A stretch of 64,000 nucleotides of DNA from Shinella yambaruensis (GCF_022899355.1 NZ_JALJCK010000006.1:62001-126000); one strand, 5' to 3'. Positions 29,873 through 39,516 are shown, counted from the stretch's first letter. Numbers and translations are program-made. Notes: generated by a model not told the origin, from the sequence alone.

Positions 29873-31462
29873 ATGGCCGCGACCGCTCAACCGGCAGCCG
29901 GCGCCCTGATGGCGGCGCCCGCGCAGGCCGACAAGGTTCCCGTCCGCCGCGTCGTCGCGTTCTTCGCGATGGTCTTCGGCATGTTCATGTCGATCCTCGA
30001 CATCCAGATCGTCTCGGCCTCGCTCTCGGAGATCCAGGCCGGCCTCGGCGCAGGCGCCGATGAGATCGCCTGGGTGCAGACCTCCTATCTCATCGCCGAG
30101 GTCATCATGATCCCGCTGTCGGGCACGCTGGCGCGCATCGTCTCGACGCGCGTGCTCTTCGCCTTCTCGGCCGCCGGCTTCACCCTGGCGAGCGCGCTTG
30201 CCGCGACCGCGACGAATATCGACCAGATGATCGTCTACCGCGCCATCCAGGGCTTCATCGGCGGCGGCATGATCCCCTCGGTCTTCGCGGCCGCCTTCAC
30301 CATCTTCCCGCCCTCCAAGCGGTCGGTCGTCTCGCCGATGATCGGCCTCGTCGCCACGCTCGCGCCCACCATCGGCCCGACGGTCGGCGGCTATCTCAGC
30401 CACGCCTTCTCCTGGCACTGGCTGTTCCTCGTCAACATCATCCCCGGCATCATCGTCACGGTGCTGACCTGGAATCTCATCGACTTCGACAAGCCGGAAT
30501 TCAGCCTGATGAAGCGCTTCGACTGGTGGGGCCTCATCTCCATGGCGGTGTTCCTCGGCTCGCTCGAATATGTGCTGGAAGAGGGCAACAACAAGGACTG
30601 GTTCAGCGACGAGCATATCGTCATGGGATCCGTCGCCGTCGTGGTCGGCGCCGTGGTCTTCTTCTGGCGCGCCTTCAAGGTGCCGTTCCCGGTGGTGGAC
30701 CTACGCGCCTTCGCGAACCGCAACTTCGCCTTCGGCTCGATCTTCTCCTTCACGATGGGCATCGGCCTCTACGGCCTCACCTATCTCTATCCGCTCTATC
30801 TGGCGCGCATCCGCGGCTACGATTCGCTGATGATCGGCGAGACGCTGTTCATCTCCGGCCTTGCCATGTTCTGCACGGCGCCGATCGCCGGCATGATGTC
30901 GTCGCGGCTCGATCCGCGCGTCATGATGATGATGGGCTTCGGCGGTTTCGCGCTCGGCACCTGGTCGATGACGCAGCTGACGGCCGACTGGGATTTCTAC
31001 GAACTGCTCGTGCCGCAGATCCTGCGCGGCGTCTCGCTGATGATCTGCATGGTGCCGATCAACAATGTGGCGCTCGGCACGCTCTCGCCCGACCGCATCC
31101 GCAATGCCTCCGGCCTCTTCAACCTGACGCGCAATCTCGGCGGCGCCGTGGGGCTCGCGGTCATCAACACGATCCTCACCCAGCGCTCGCAGGAGCATTA
31201 CCTGCGCCTCTCCGAGCATGTGCAGTGGGGCAATCCCGAAGCCGTCGAGCGCATGAACAGCATGGCCGCGAACTACAGCGCCCATGGCCTCGACGGCCCC
31301 GCCATCGCCATCAAGCAGATGGCCGGCATGGTGCAGCAGCAGGCCTATATCCTGTCCTTCATCGACATCTTCGTGCTGCTCACCGGCCTCTTTGCGACGC
31401 TCATCTTCTGTGTGCTGGCAATCCGCAAGCCGCAGGGCGCGGTGCGGGGCAGCGGGCACTGA
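29873..31462 (+). CDS. EmrB/QacA-type MFS drug transporter (DHA2, 14 TMS)
   Basis: Proton-driven efflux permease, 529 residues with about 14 membrane segments. Family markers are FMSILDIQIVSASLSEIQ (motif D1-like, with the segment-1 acidic residue) and the motif C-like APTIGPTVGGYLSHAFSWHWLFLVN. It begins 26 bases after the adaptor gene with a good ribosome site (AAGGGAGCG), so the two are co-transcribed under the TetR protein. Expected to work with an outer-membrane TolC-like channel encoded elsewhere. Substrates cannot be read from sequence. Confidence 0.94.
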   Translation: MAATAQPAAGALMAAPAQADKVPVRRVVAFFAMVFGMFMSILDIQIVSASLSEIQAGLGAGADEIAWVQTSYLIAEVIMIPLSGTLARIVSTRVLFAFSAAGFTLASALAATATNIDQMIVYRAIQGFIGGGMIPSVFAAAFTIFPPSKRSVVSPMIGLVATLAPTIGPTVGGYLSHAFSWHWLFLVNIIPGIIVTVLTWNLIDFDKPEFSLMKRFDWWGLISMAVFLGSLEYVLEEGNNKDWFSDEHIVMGSVAVVVGAVVFFWRAFKVPFPVVDLRAFANRNFAFGSIFSFTMGIGLYGLTYLYPLYLARIRGYDSLMIGETLFISGLAMFCTAPIAGMMSSRLDPRVMMMMGFGGFALGTWSMTQLTADWDFYELLVPQILRGVSLMICMVPINNVALGTLSPDRIRNASGLFNLTRNLGGAVGLAVINTILTQRSQEHYLRLSEHVQWGNPEAVERMNSMAANYSAHGLDGPAIAIKQMAGMVQQQAYILSFIDIFVLLTGLFATLIFCVLAIRKPQGAVRGSGH

Positions 31463-31532
31463 ACCTGCCTCTTGCGGTGATCGGGATCGCTCCGTCACAA
31501 TGGGGTGGTCCTGTCCCTGCCCGGAGGCCCGC

Positions 31533-32645
31533 TTGTCGTTCGATCCCACGCGCCGTCGTCTCCTCACCGCCGCCGGCGGCCTGGGGCTCTCGCTTGCCTT
31601 GCCGGTGTTCCCTTCGCGCGCGGCCCGGCCGGCGACGGATGCGACCTTCCTTTTCTCCTGCGACGTGCATGCCTGCCTCGTCTCGGCGGACGGGCTCAGC
31701 CCCAACTGCGCGGACGAGGGCAAAACCGATGCGGCGCTGTTGCGGCATGTCGCGGCGGTGAATGCGGTCGGCGGCCTTGCCTGGCCGGCGGAGATCGACG
31801 GCAGGCCGTCCGGCCTTGCCGGCGCCGGCACGACCATCGCGGCGCCGCTCGGCCTGGTGCTCGGCGGCGACATGACGGATGACGGCGGCGGGCAGGTAAA
31901 GGTGCCGGGCGAGGGGCGGCAGCTCCAGCAGTTCGCCAGCCGCTACCAGCAGGGCACGGGGCCGGACCGCGTACACTATCCGGTCTATAACGGCCTCGGC
32001 AATCACGACCTCGACCAGGACGGCGTGCCGCCGCATCTCGACTGGTACCGGCGAGAATTGCGCGACTATGTCGAACTGAACCACCGCTCCACCGTCTTCT
32101 ACAAGGCGCCGGTGCCGGTGACGAACTACGATATCGAGTCGGACAATTTCTCCTGGGACTGGGGCGGATTGCATCTCGTGCAGCTCCAGCGCTTCGGCGG
32201 CGACGATACCAAGGGCGCCATCAGCGGCCTGCCCTGGCTGAAGCAGGACCTTGCCACCTATGCGGCGGATGGCCGGCCGGTCGTGCTGTTCCAGCACTAC
32301 GGCTGGGACCGGTTTTCCACCGAACACTGGGATCCGGCGGCAAAGACCTTCGATCCGCAGGGCGCCGGCTCCGCGCACTGGTGGACGGAGGAGGAGCGTG
32401 CCGGTCTGCTTTCGACACTGAAGGGGTACAACGTCGTCGGCATCTTCCACGGCCACGAGCATCCGACGCCGATGATCTACGACCGCGAGGGCTACGATAT
32501 CTTCAAGCCCATCGCGGCCTTCCTGGGCGGCTTTGCGCTTGTCCGCGTCACGAACGGATTCATGGATGTCGTGCTTGCCCGCGCCGGGGACAGGCCGGGT
32601 GCGATCATCTTTACCCACGCCTTCAGCAAGCGCTTTTCGGGCTGA
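31533..32645 (+). CDS. Tat-exported calcineurin-like metallophosphoesterase
   Basis: 370 residues from a TTG start chosen because CGGAGG lies five bases upstream. The N-terminus then reads SFDPTRRRLLTAAGGLGLSLALPVF, a twin-arginine signal peptide ending near RAARPA. Metallophosphoesterase metal motifs follow in order: SCDVHAC, LGGDMTDD, NGLGNHDLD, FQHYGWD and FHGHEHPT. It is thus a periplasmic phosphohydrolase or phosphodiesterase. An upstream ATG at 31500 is possible but would bury the Tat motif deeper. It follows the efflux gene by 70 bases and may be read through from it. Confidence 0.87.
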   Translation: MSFDPTRRRLLTAAGGLGLSLALPVFPSRAARPATDATFLFSCDVHACLVSADGLSPNCADEGKTDAALLRHVAAVNAVGGLAWPAEIDGRPSGLAGAGTTIAAPLGLVLGGDMTDDGGGQVKVPGEGRQLQQFASRYQQGTGPDRVHYPVYNGLGNHDLDQDGVPPHLDWYRRELRDYVELNHRSTVFYKAPVPVTNYDIESDNFSWDWGGLHLVQLQRFGGDDTKGAISGLPWLKQDLATYAADGRPVVLFQHYGWDRFSTEHWDPAAKTFDPQGAGSAHWWTEEERAGLLSTLKGYNVVGIFHGHEHPTPMIYDREGYDIFKPIAAFLGGFALVRVTNGFMDVVLARAGDRPGAIIFTHAFSKRFSG

Positions 32646-32672
32646 AAAATCACGGCCGGGCAGCAGCGTGAA

Positions 32673-32700
32673 AATTTCTGATTTACGTACATCAGAAATT
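32673..32700. promoter_or_regulatory. 28-base inverted repeat before the xylose operon
   Basis: Arms AATTTCTGAT and ATCAGAAATT are perfect over ten bases. The eight-base centre TTACGTAC is itself nearly symmetric, leaving one mismatched pair in 28 bases. It lies 29 bases before the start of the LacI-xylB-xylA operon and is not followed by a T-run, so an operator for the XylR-like LacI protein is more likely than a terminator. Confidence 0.65.
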
Positions 32701-32728
32701 CCTCTATGGGTCTCGGCACGGAGGAGAA

Positions 32729-33778
32729 ATGAGACCTACGGTTCACGATATTGCCGACAAGGCGGGCGTCAGCCTCGCCACCGTTGACCGCGTCTTGAAC
32801 GGCCGGCCCGGCGTTCGTGGCGTGACGCGGGCCAGGGTCGAGGCGGCGATTGCGGCGCTCGGCTATGTGCGCGACGTGGCGGCGGCGAACCTTGCCAAGA
32901 GCCGGGTCTATCCGCTCGTCTTCATCCTGCCGGCGGGCGACAATCCCTTCATGCGCGGGCTCGAGGCGGAGGTGCGCCGCGCCGGCATGCATTCGGCGAA
33001 CGAGCGCACCCGGCTTGCCGTCGTCACCGTTCCCGCCTTCGACGCCGGCGCGCTGGCGAAGGCCATCGACGGCGCCATTGCCGAAAAGGTCTCCGGCATC
33101 GCCGCCGTCGCGGTGGACGCGCCGGAGGTCTCCGCGGCCATCGGCCGGGCGCATGCGGCCGGCATTCCCCTTGTCACGCTCGTTTCCGACCTTGCCGGTT
33201 CCGGCCGCGATCATTTCGTCGGTGTCGACAACATTGCCGCAGGCCGCACGGCCGGCAGCCTGTTGGGGCGTTTCCTCGGTAGCCGGCCCGGTCCCGTCGC
33301 CGTGCTCGCCGGCTCGATGCGCGTGCGCGACCATCGCGAGCGCCTGGAGGGTTTTTGCGCTGCGATGGCGGATATGCCCGTCACGCGCGCGATCCTGCCG
33401 GTGCTGGAGGGACAGGACGATCCTGCCCGCTCCCGTGCGCTGATTTCCGAGTGCCTCGCCGCCGTTCCGGACCTTGCCGGCATCTACAGCCTCGGTGCCG
33501 GCAACCGGGGCCTCGTCGCGGCGCTTGCCGCCGGCGACCGCGACGATATCTGCGTGATCGCCCACGAACTGACGGACCATACCCGCGCCGCGCTCGAAAC
33601 CGGCACCATCGATGCCGTGCTCAACCAGGACGCCGGCCACGAGGTGCGCAGCGCCATCCGCGTGCTGCGCGCCAAGGCGGACGGCCTGCCCGTCATCGCG
33701 GCGCAGGAGCGCATCCGCCTCGACATTTTCATCAAGGACAACCTTCCGGCCGGTCCGGACGGGGATGACGGCAACTAG
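32729..33778 (+). CDS. LacI-family regulator of the xylose operon
   Basis: Predicted xylose-responsive repressor, 349 residues. The HTH starts almost at the N-terminus (MRPTVHDIADKAGVSLATVDRVL), with the hinge AAANLAKSRV at about residues 52-61 and the effector domain from YPLVFILPAGDNPF. A strong ribosome site (GGAGGAGAA) precedes it. It is the first gene of an operon with xylB 10 bases and xylA about 1.5 kb downstream. This LacI-type regulator next to xylAB in rhizobia is distinct from the ROK-type XylR of Bacillus. The 28-base inverted repeat just upstream is the probable operator. Confidence 0.92.
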   Translation: MRPTVHDIADKAGVSLATVDRVLNGRPGVRGVTRARVEAAIAALGYVRDVAAANLAKSRVYPLVFILPAGDNPFMRGLEAEVRRAGMHSANERTRLAVVTVPAFDAGALAKAIDGAIAEKVSGIAAVAVDAPEVSAAIGRAHAAGIPLVTLVSDLAGSGRDHFVGVDNIAAGRTAGSLLGRFLGSRPGPVAVLAGSMRVRDHRERLEGFCAAMADMPVTRAILPVLEGQDDPARSRALISECLAAVPDLAGIYSLGAGNRGLVAALAAGDRDDICVIAHELTDHTRAALETGTIDAVLNQDAGHEVRSAIRVLRAKADGLPVIAAQERIRLDIFIKDNLPAGPDGDDGN

Positions 33779-33788
33779 GGAGAACGCC

Positions 33789-35243
33789 ATGTATCTCGGG
33801 ATCGACCTCGGCACGTCGAGCGTCAAGGCCATGCTGATCGATGCGGAGCAGACGGTCGTCGGCTCGGCCTCCAGCACGGAGGTGAAGACCGCGCGGCCGC
33901 AGGCCGGCTGGTCCGAGCAGGACCCGGCGGACTGGATCCGCGCGACGGAGGAGGCGATCGCCGGCCTTCGCGCCGCCCACCCCGCCGCGCTCGCCGCCGT
34001 GCGCGGCATCGGCCTGTCCGGCCACATGCACGGCGCGACGCTGCTCGACGCCGAGGACAGGGTGCTGCGCCCCTGCATCATGTGGAACGACACGCGCAGC
34101 CACCGCGAGGCGGCGGCGCTCGATGCGGATCCACGCTTTCGCCGGATCACCGGCAACATCGTCTTTCCCGGCTTCACCGCGCCGAAACTCGCCTGGGTGA
34201 AGAACAACGAGCCGGATATCTTCGCGAAGGTCCGCTGGGTCCTGCTGCCGAAGGATTTTCTGCGCGTCTGGCTCACCGGCGAGCACATGTCGGAAATGTC
34301 GGATTCGGCGGGCACCTCCTGGCTCGATACGGGCGCGCGCAAATGGTCCGGCGAACTGCTGGCGGCGACCGGGCTCGAGGAGCGCCAGATGCCAGCGCTG
34401 GTGGAAGGCACCGATGCCGCCGGCATCCTGCGGCCGGAGCTTGCCGCAAAATGGGGCCTCGGCGCCGGTATCGTCGTTGCCGGCGGGGCGGGGGACAATG
34501 CCGCCTCGGCCTGCGGCATGGGCACGGTGCGCGAGGGGGCGGCCTTCGTCTCGCTCGGCACGTCGGGCGTGCTGTTTGCGGCCAATGCCAACTACCTGCC
34601 GAACCCGGAAAGTGCCGTGCATGCCTTCTGCCATGCGCTGCCGGGCACCTGGCACCAGATGGGCGTGATCCTGTCGGCCACCGATGCGCTGAACTGGCAT
34701 TCGCGCGTCACCGGTGCCTCCGCCGCAGACCTGACACAGGAACTCGGCGATGCGCTGAAAGCGCCGTCCGGCGTCACCTTCCTGCCTTATCTTTCGGGCG
34801 AGCGCACGCCGCACAACGATGCGGCGATCCGCGGCGCCTTCCTCGGCCTCGGCCATGAGAGCAGCCGCACGGTGTTGACGCAAGCCGTGCTCGAAGGCGT
34901 CTCCTTCGCCATCCGCGACAGTCTCGAAGCGTTGAAATCCGCCGGAACGGTGCTCTCCCGCGTCACCGCCATCGGCGGCGGCTCGCGCTCGCGCTACTGG
35001 CTGAAATCGATCGCCACCGCGCTGAACCTGCCCGTCGACCTGCCGGCGGACGGCGATTTCGGCGCCGCTTTCGGCGCTGCCCGCCTCGGCCTCGTCGCGG
35101 CAACCGGTGCGGACCCCGTTGCGGTCTGCAGTGCGGCAGCGACGGCCGAGACGATCGAACCCGAGACGGCGCTGAGCGCCGCCTACGAGGACGCCTACCA
35201 GCGCTATCGCCGCCTCTATCCGGCAATCCGCGCCGCCTACTGA
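33789..35243 (+). CDS. xylB: Xylulokinase
   Basis: Phosphorylates D-xylulose to xylulose 5-phosphate for the pentose phosphate pathway. 484 residues, the family length. FGGY-kinase features: phosphate-1 motif YLGIDLGTSSVKAML at the N-terminus, GHMHGATLLD, the FGGY-type WNDTRSHREA, and the adenosine/phosphate-2 region VSLGTSGVLFAA and AIGGGSRSRYWLKSI. Located between the LacI regulator and xylA in one operon with gaps of 10 and 27 bases. The identification rests on family and on xylA adjacency. Confidence 0.96.
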   Translation: MYLGIDLGTSSVKAMLIDAEQTVVGSASSTEVKTARPQAGWSEQDPADWIRATEEAIAGLRAAHPAALAAVRGIGLSGHMHGATLLDAEDRVLRPCIMWNDTRSHREAAALDADPRFRRITGNIVFPGFTAPKLAWVKNNEPDIFAKVRWVLLPKDFLRVWLTGEHMSEMSDSAGTSWLDTGARKWSGELLAATGLEERQMPALVEGTDAAGILRPELAAKWGLGAGIVVAGGAGDNAASACGMGTVREGAAFVSLGTSGVLFAANANYLPNPESAVHAFCHALPGTWHQMGVILSATDALNWHSRVTGASAADLTQELGDALKAPSGVTFLPYLSGERTPHNDAAIRGAFLGLGHESSRTVLTQAVLEGVSFAIRDSLEALKSAGTVLSRVTAIGGGSRSRYWLKSIATALNLPVDLPADGDFGAAFGAARLGLVAATGADPVAVCSAAATAETIEPETALSAAYEDAYQRYRRLYPAIRAAY

Positions 35244-35270
35244 CCAGCAAGCACACCAGAGGAGACACCC

Positions 35271-36581
35271 ATGGCCACCGGCTTCTTCGGCGATATCGCC
35301 AGGATCAAATATGAAGGCCCCGACAGCACCAACCCGCTCGCCTTCCGCCACTACAATCCCGACGAGATCGTGCTCGGCAAGCGCATGGAGGATCACCTGC
35401 GCTTTGCCGTTGCCTACTGGCACACCTTCGTCTGGCCGGGCGGCGACCCCTTCGGCGGGCAGACCTTCGAGCGTCCGTGGTTCGAGGATTCCATGCAGGC
35501 GGCCAAGCTGAAGGCTGACGTCGCCTTCGAATTCTTCCAGCTGCTCGGCGTTCCCTTCTACTGCTTCCACGATGCGGACGTGCGGCCGGAGGGCAGGGAT
35601 TTCGTCGAGAACACGAAGAACCTCAACGAGATCGTCGACTACTTTGAAAAGAAGCAGGCCGAGACAGGCGTGAAGCTGCTGTGGGGCACGGCGAACCTCT
35701 TCTCCAACCGTCGCTACATGGGGGGCGCGGCGACCAATCCGGATCCGGATGTCTTCGCCTTCGCCGCGGCGACGGTGAAGACCTGCATCGACGCCACGCA
35801 CCGCCTCGGCGGCGACAATTACGTGCTGTGGGGTGGCCGCGAGGGCTACGAGACCCTGCTCAACACCAATATCGGCCAGGAGCTCGACCAGCTCGGCCGT
35901 TTCGTCAACATGGTCGTCGAATACAAGCACAAGATCGGCTTCAAGGGCGCGATCCTCATCGAGCCGAAGCCACAGGAGCCGACCAAGCACCAGTACGACT
36001 ACGACGTCGCCACGGTCTACGGTTTCCTCAGGAAATACGGCCTGGAGAAAGAAGTGAAGCTCAACATCGAGCAGGGCCACGCGATCCTCGCCGGCCACTC
36101 CTTCGAGCACGAGCTGGCGCTTGCCAATGCGCTCGGCATCTTCGGCTCGATCGACATGAACCGCAACGACTACCAGTCCGGCTGGGACACCGACCAGTTT
36201 CCCAACAATGTTCCGGAAATGGCGCTCGCCTTCTATCAGGTGCTCTCCGGCGGTGGCTTCACCACGGGCGGCACGAATTTCGACGCCAAGCTGCGCCGCC
36301 AGTCGATCGATCCGGCCGATCTCCTGATCGGCCATATCGGCGGCATGGATTGCTGCGCGCGCGGCGTGAAGGCCGCGGCCCGCATGATCGAGGACAAGGC
36401 GCTGTCCGGTCCGCTCGCCGAGCGCTATGCCGGCTGGCAGACGCCGGAAGCGCAGAAGATACTGTCCGGCGGCTCCTCGCTGGACGCGCTGGAAGCCTAT
36501 GTGCTTGCCGACGGCATCAATCCGCAGCCGCGCTCCGGCAGGCAGGAATTCCTGGAAAACGTCGTCAACCGTTACGTCTGA
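35271..36581 (+). CDS. xylA: Xylose isomerase
   Basis: Interconverts D-xylose and D-xylulose in the cytoplasm. 436 residues, class II length. Family signatures seen include [20 protein letters not shown], the catalytic His region [13 protein letters not shown], the metal-ligand strands [12 protein letters not shown] and [16 protein letters not shown], and the later [17 protein letters not shown] and [17 protein letters not shown]. Last gene of the operon, followed by a clear intrinsic terminator at 36614. It overlaps no other real gene. Confidence 0.98.
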   Translation: MATGFFGDIARIKYEGPDSTNPLAFRHYNPDEIVLGKRMEDHLRFAVAYWHTFVWPGGDPFGGQTFERPWFEDSMQAAKLKADVAFEFFQLLGVPFYCFHDADVRPEGRDFVENTKNLNEIVDYFEKKQAETGVKLLWGTANLFSNRRYMGGAATNPDPDVFAFAAATVKTCIDATHRLGGDNYVLWGGREGYETLLNTNIGQELDQLGRFVNMVVEYKHKIGFKGAILIEPKPQEPTKHQYDYDVATVYGFLRKYGLEKEVKLNIEQGHAILAGHSFEHELALANALGIFGSIDMNRNDYQSGWDTDQFPNNVPEMALAFYQVLSGGGFTTGGTNFDAKLRRQSIDPADLLIGHIGGMDCCARGVKAAARMIEDKALSGPLAERYAGWQTPEAQKILSGGSSLDALEAYVLADGINPQPRSGRQEFLENVVNRYV

Positions 36582-36929
36582 CGTGTCTGGGAGAGGTCAT
36601 TCATGGACCGGAGAGGGCGCCTTCCTAGCGCCCTTTCTTGTTCGGGGAGACCGTGCGGCGAGCCGCCTCACCTTAGGTGAGATATACTTTGCCTTGCGTC
36701 TGGTTGTATTTGGTGTCTTCTTTCCAGATCCCCTAAAATTATATGGGTAAGGAACCATTATTGGAGAAAACTGCAACTTTTTTGACTTCTATCAATTTCT
36801 GTAAAGTATCGCCGTTCCGTTCGTAGATGTTTGTTTACCATCTCCTGCGAAAAATCGCGACAGACCGCAAGCCGGAGCCCGATTTGGGGCCGGCGTCGAT
36901 CGCCGTTCCAACCGCACGAGGATTTCCGG
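36582..36929. other. Intergenic region between xylA and globin-coupled chemoreceptor
   Basis: 348 bases without a gene. It contains the xylA terminator, then a distinctly AT-rich stretch (36660-36830), unusual for this window. Within it is a 13-base palindrome TCACCTTAGGTGA at 36668-36680. A possible sigma-70-like promoter is TTGACT at 36782-36787 with a weak -10 after 17 bases. It must carry the chemoreceptor promoter. No small ORF was convincing. Confidence 0.5.
36614..36640 (+). terminator. Intrinsic terminator of the xylose operon
   Basis: AGGGCGC-CTTCCTA-GCGCCCT followed by TTCTTG: seven-base stem, seven-base loop and a short T-rich tail, 33 bases after the xylA stop. Confidence 0.75.
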
Positions 36930-38438
36930 ATGTCAGCGCAGGATGCCAAGACCCAGCAACTGAACGAGCGCCTCTCCTTCGTCGAGCTCGACGGTGGCCA
37001 GCGTGATGCGCTGAAGCGCGCGCTGCCGACGATCTCCGCCTCGCTCGATGGTGCCCTCGACACCTTCTACCGCAAGGCGCGGGCCACGCCCGAGACGGCG
37101 CGTTTCTTTGCCAATGAGGCCCATATCCAGAGTGCCAAGGGCCGGCAGGTCAAGCATTGGGAACTGATCGGCTCGGCGCGTTTCGATACGCAATATGTCG
37201 ATGCCGTCACCATGATCGGCAAGACGCATGCCCGCCTCGGCCTGGAGCCGCGCTGGTATATCGGCGGTTACGCGCTGATCCTCGAGGCGATCGTCGAGAG
37301 CGTCATCGCAAAACATCTCGAAGGCTTCATCTACCGCAAGAAGGCGGCTGCGCTCGGCGAGGAGATCTCGGCCATCGTGAAGGCCGCGCTCGTCGACATG
37401 GACTACGCGATCTCCGTCTATCTGGAGGCGCTGCAGGAGGAGCGCGAGAAGGCGGAGGCCGAACGGCAGGCGCTGAATGCCGAGCAGGAAGAGGCGCTGG
37501 CTGCGCTCGACACCTCGCTCACCCGCCTTGCGGGCGGCGACCTCACGGCCTCGATCAGCACGCCGCTCGCCCCGCAGTTCGAGCGCCTGCGCTCCAATTT
37601 CAACGGGGCGATCGAGAAGCTGGACGACACGCTCGGCGCCATCGTCACGGCGGCGGACGATGCGGCCGGCAATTCCGGCGAACTGGTGAATGCCACGGAC
37701 GACATGGCCAAGCGCACCGAGCAGCAGGCCGCCTCGCTGGAGGAGACCGCTGCGGCCGTCGAGGAAATCACCACCATTTCCCGCGAGGCCGCACAGCGCG
37801 CGGAAGAGGCCCGCCGCGTCGTCGGCAGCGCCACGGACGAGGCCCGGCGCTCCGGCCAGATCGTCGAACAGGCAGTCTCCGCGATGGGCGCCATCCAGGA
37901 CTCCTCCGGGAAGATCACGCAGATCATCAGCGTCATCGACCAGATCTCGTTCCAGACCAACCTCCTGGCGCTCAATGCCGGCGTCGAGGCGGCGCGGGCG
38001 GGCGAGGCGGGCAAGGGCTTCGCCGTCGTGGCGCAGGAGGTGCGCGAACTCGCGCAGAAATCCGCGGACGCGGCCAGGGAGATCAAGGCCCTGATCGACA
38101 AGTCCTTCGAGGACGTGCAGCTCGGCGTATCGCTGGTCAACAAGACGGGCGAGGCGCTGCATCATATCGGCGAGCAGGTCGTGCACATCAACGCGCATAT
38201 CGATGCCATCGCCAGCTCCGCCCGCGAGCAGTCGGCCGGCATTTCCGAGATCAATACGGCCGTCGGCAGCATGGACCAGATGACCCAGCAGAATGCCGCG
38301 ATGGTCGAGGAGACCAATGCCGCGACGCACAATCTCATGCAGATCAGCACGACGCTGAAGGGTCTCGTCGACCGGTTCACGGTTTCGGCGGCGCGCGAGC
38401 AGCGAATGGCAAAGCCGGCCCAGCGCCGCTACGGGTAA
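36930..38438 (+). CDS. Globin-coupled methyl-accepting chemotaxis sensor (soluble)
   Basis: Cytoplasmic aerotaxis-type receptor, 502 residues from MSAQDAKTQQ. Residues about 15-180 form a protoglobin domain. The signature MIGKTHARLGLEPRWYIGGY holds the expected proximal haem histidine at residue 100, as in HemAT. A short coiled coil is followed by a HAMP-like segment (LTRLAGGDLTASIS) and the MCP signalling hairpin (VIDQISFQTNLLALNAGVEA, ARAGEAGKGFAVVAQEVREL). There is no membrane segment. It probably senses O2 and signals through CheA/CheW. It is a lone gene with its own AT-rich promoter region. Confidence 0.94.
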   Translation: MSAQDAKTQQLNERLSFVELDGGQRDALKRALPTISASLDGALDTFYRKARATPETARFFANEAHIQSAKGRQVKHWELIGSARFDTQYVDAVTMIGKTHARLGLEPRWYIGGYALILEAIVESVIAKHLEGFIYRKKAAALGEEISAIVKAALVDMDYAISVYLEALQEEREKAEAERQALNAEQEEALAALDTSLTRLAGGDLTASISTPLAPQFERLRSNFNGAIEKLDDTLGAIVTAADDAAGNSGELVNATDDMAKRTEQQAASLEETAAAVEEITTISREAAQRAEEARRVVGSATDEARRSGQIVEQAVSAMGAIQDSSGKITQIISVIDQISFQTNLLALNAGVEAARAGEAGKGFAVVAQEVRELAQKSADAAREIKALIDKSFEDVQLGVSLVNKTGEALHHIGEQVVHINAHIDAIASSAREQSAGISEINTAVGSMDQMTQQNAAMVEETNAATHNLMQISTTLKGLVDRFTVSAAREQRMAKPAQRRYG

Positions 38439-38472
38439 GGGTTGGCGGCGTGCGTGCCCGGATCGAGGGCTT

Positions 38473-39516
38473 CTACCGTTTCTGGAACCGCCGCGACGGC
38501 GCGGAGACCGAATTGCGCACGATCAGATCCGGCCGGAGCAGGATTTCCGTGTCAGTCGGCTCGCTGTCGGAAAGAAGCTCGAACAGCAGCGCCATGGCGC
38601 TCTTGCCGATCGCGGTGCGCGGCTGGCGGATGGTGGTGAGCGAAGGCGTCATGAAGCTCGCCTGCGGCACGTCGTCGAAGCCGGTGACGGAAAAGTCGTT
38701 CGGAATGTCGTAGCCGCGCGCGCCGAGGCCGATCATCACGCCGATCGCCGTCTGGTCGTTGACGCACATGAAGGCGCTCGGCAGCGTGTCGCGCATGAAG
38801 AGTTGCTCGAGCGCGAGGCGCCCGCTCTCGATCGTGCCGTCGCCCTCCAGGATGATGCGCTCGCCGGCCGGCACGCCCGCGGCGTCGAGCCCGGCATCAT
38901 AGCCCTGGCGGCGCCGGCTATAGGCAAGGCGCGTGCGCGAATCGCCGATGAAGGCGATCTTGCGATGTCCCTCGGCAATGAGGAGATCGACCGCCTTGCG
39001 CGCGCCTTCGATGTCGTCGACGCCGACATAGGGGATGCCGCCATTGTAGACCGGCTCGAAGACGCCGACGCTGGGCGGCAGGCGGGCCGTCATGGACTGG
39101 TGGCCGAAGGGCAGGATGCCGGTGAAGAGGATCAGCCCGGCCGCCTGGTTGGAATTCAGGAACTTCAGGTATTCGAGGCCGCGCTGCGGATCGTTCTGCG
39201 TATGGCCGATCAGGATGCCGTAGCCGTGCGCGCGCGCCTCGTTCTCCAGGCCGACGAGGATGTTGGAGAAGTTCGGGTCGCCGATGTCGGGTGCCACGAC
39301 GAGGATCATGTTCGACCGGCCGAGGCGCAGGCTGCGCGCCATCGCATTGGTCGTATAACCGGTGATCGCGATCGCTTGGTTGACCTTCAGCCGCGTCGAG
39401 TTGGCCACCTTTTCCGGGGTGTGGATCGCCCGCGATACGGTCGCGATCGAGACCTGCGCGATGCGCGCAACATCCTCGATCGTGGCGGGGCTGGACGTCG
39501 ACAAACTGGCTCTCAC
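38473..39516 (-). CDS. LacI-family regulator of the divergent CUT2 sugar ABC operon
   Basis: Predicted repressor, 347 residues. The HTH is at about residues 11-34 (ATIEDVARIAQVSIATVSRAI), the hinge at about 58-66 (AMARSLRLG) and the effector domain starts SNMILVVAPDIGDPNF. Divergent from the ABC operon starting at 39725. The 208-base intergenic region holds a tandem pair of palindromes TGTAAANNTTTACA that are likely operators. Inducer not known, probably the imported sugar or its product. Confidence 0.93.
   Translation of the reverse strand: MRASLSTSSPATIEDVARIAQVSIATVSRAIHTPEKVANSTRLKVNQAIAITGYTTNAMARSLRLGRSNMILVVAPDIGDPNFSNILVGLENEARAHGYGILIGHTQNDPQRGLEYLKFLNSNQAAGLILFTGILPFGHQSMTARLPPSVGVFEPVYNGGIPYVGVDDIEGARKAVDLLIAEGHRKIAFIGDSRTRLAYSRRRQGYDAGLDAAGVPAGERIILEGDGTIESGRLALEQLFMRDTLPSAFMCVNDQTAIGVMIGLGARGYDIPNDFSVTGFDDVPQASFMTPSLTTIRQPRTAIGKSAMALLFELLSDSEPTDTEILLRPDLIVRNSVSAPSRRFQKR

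Noticed and set aside
32492..34591. Long open frame (699 codons) on the minus strand
   Set aside because: It is antisense to the LacI and xylB genes and has Arg/Ala/Ser-rich composition without domains; the plus-strand genes have clear motifs.
33732..36335. Long open frame (867 codons) on the minus strand
   Set aside because: Antisense shadow of xylB and xylA caused by high GC at third positions.
36614..36640. Possible operator at GGGCGC/GCGCCC palindrome
   Set aside because: Its position right after xylA and the following T-rich tail fit an intrinsic terminator better.
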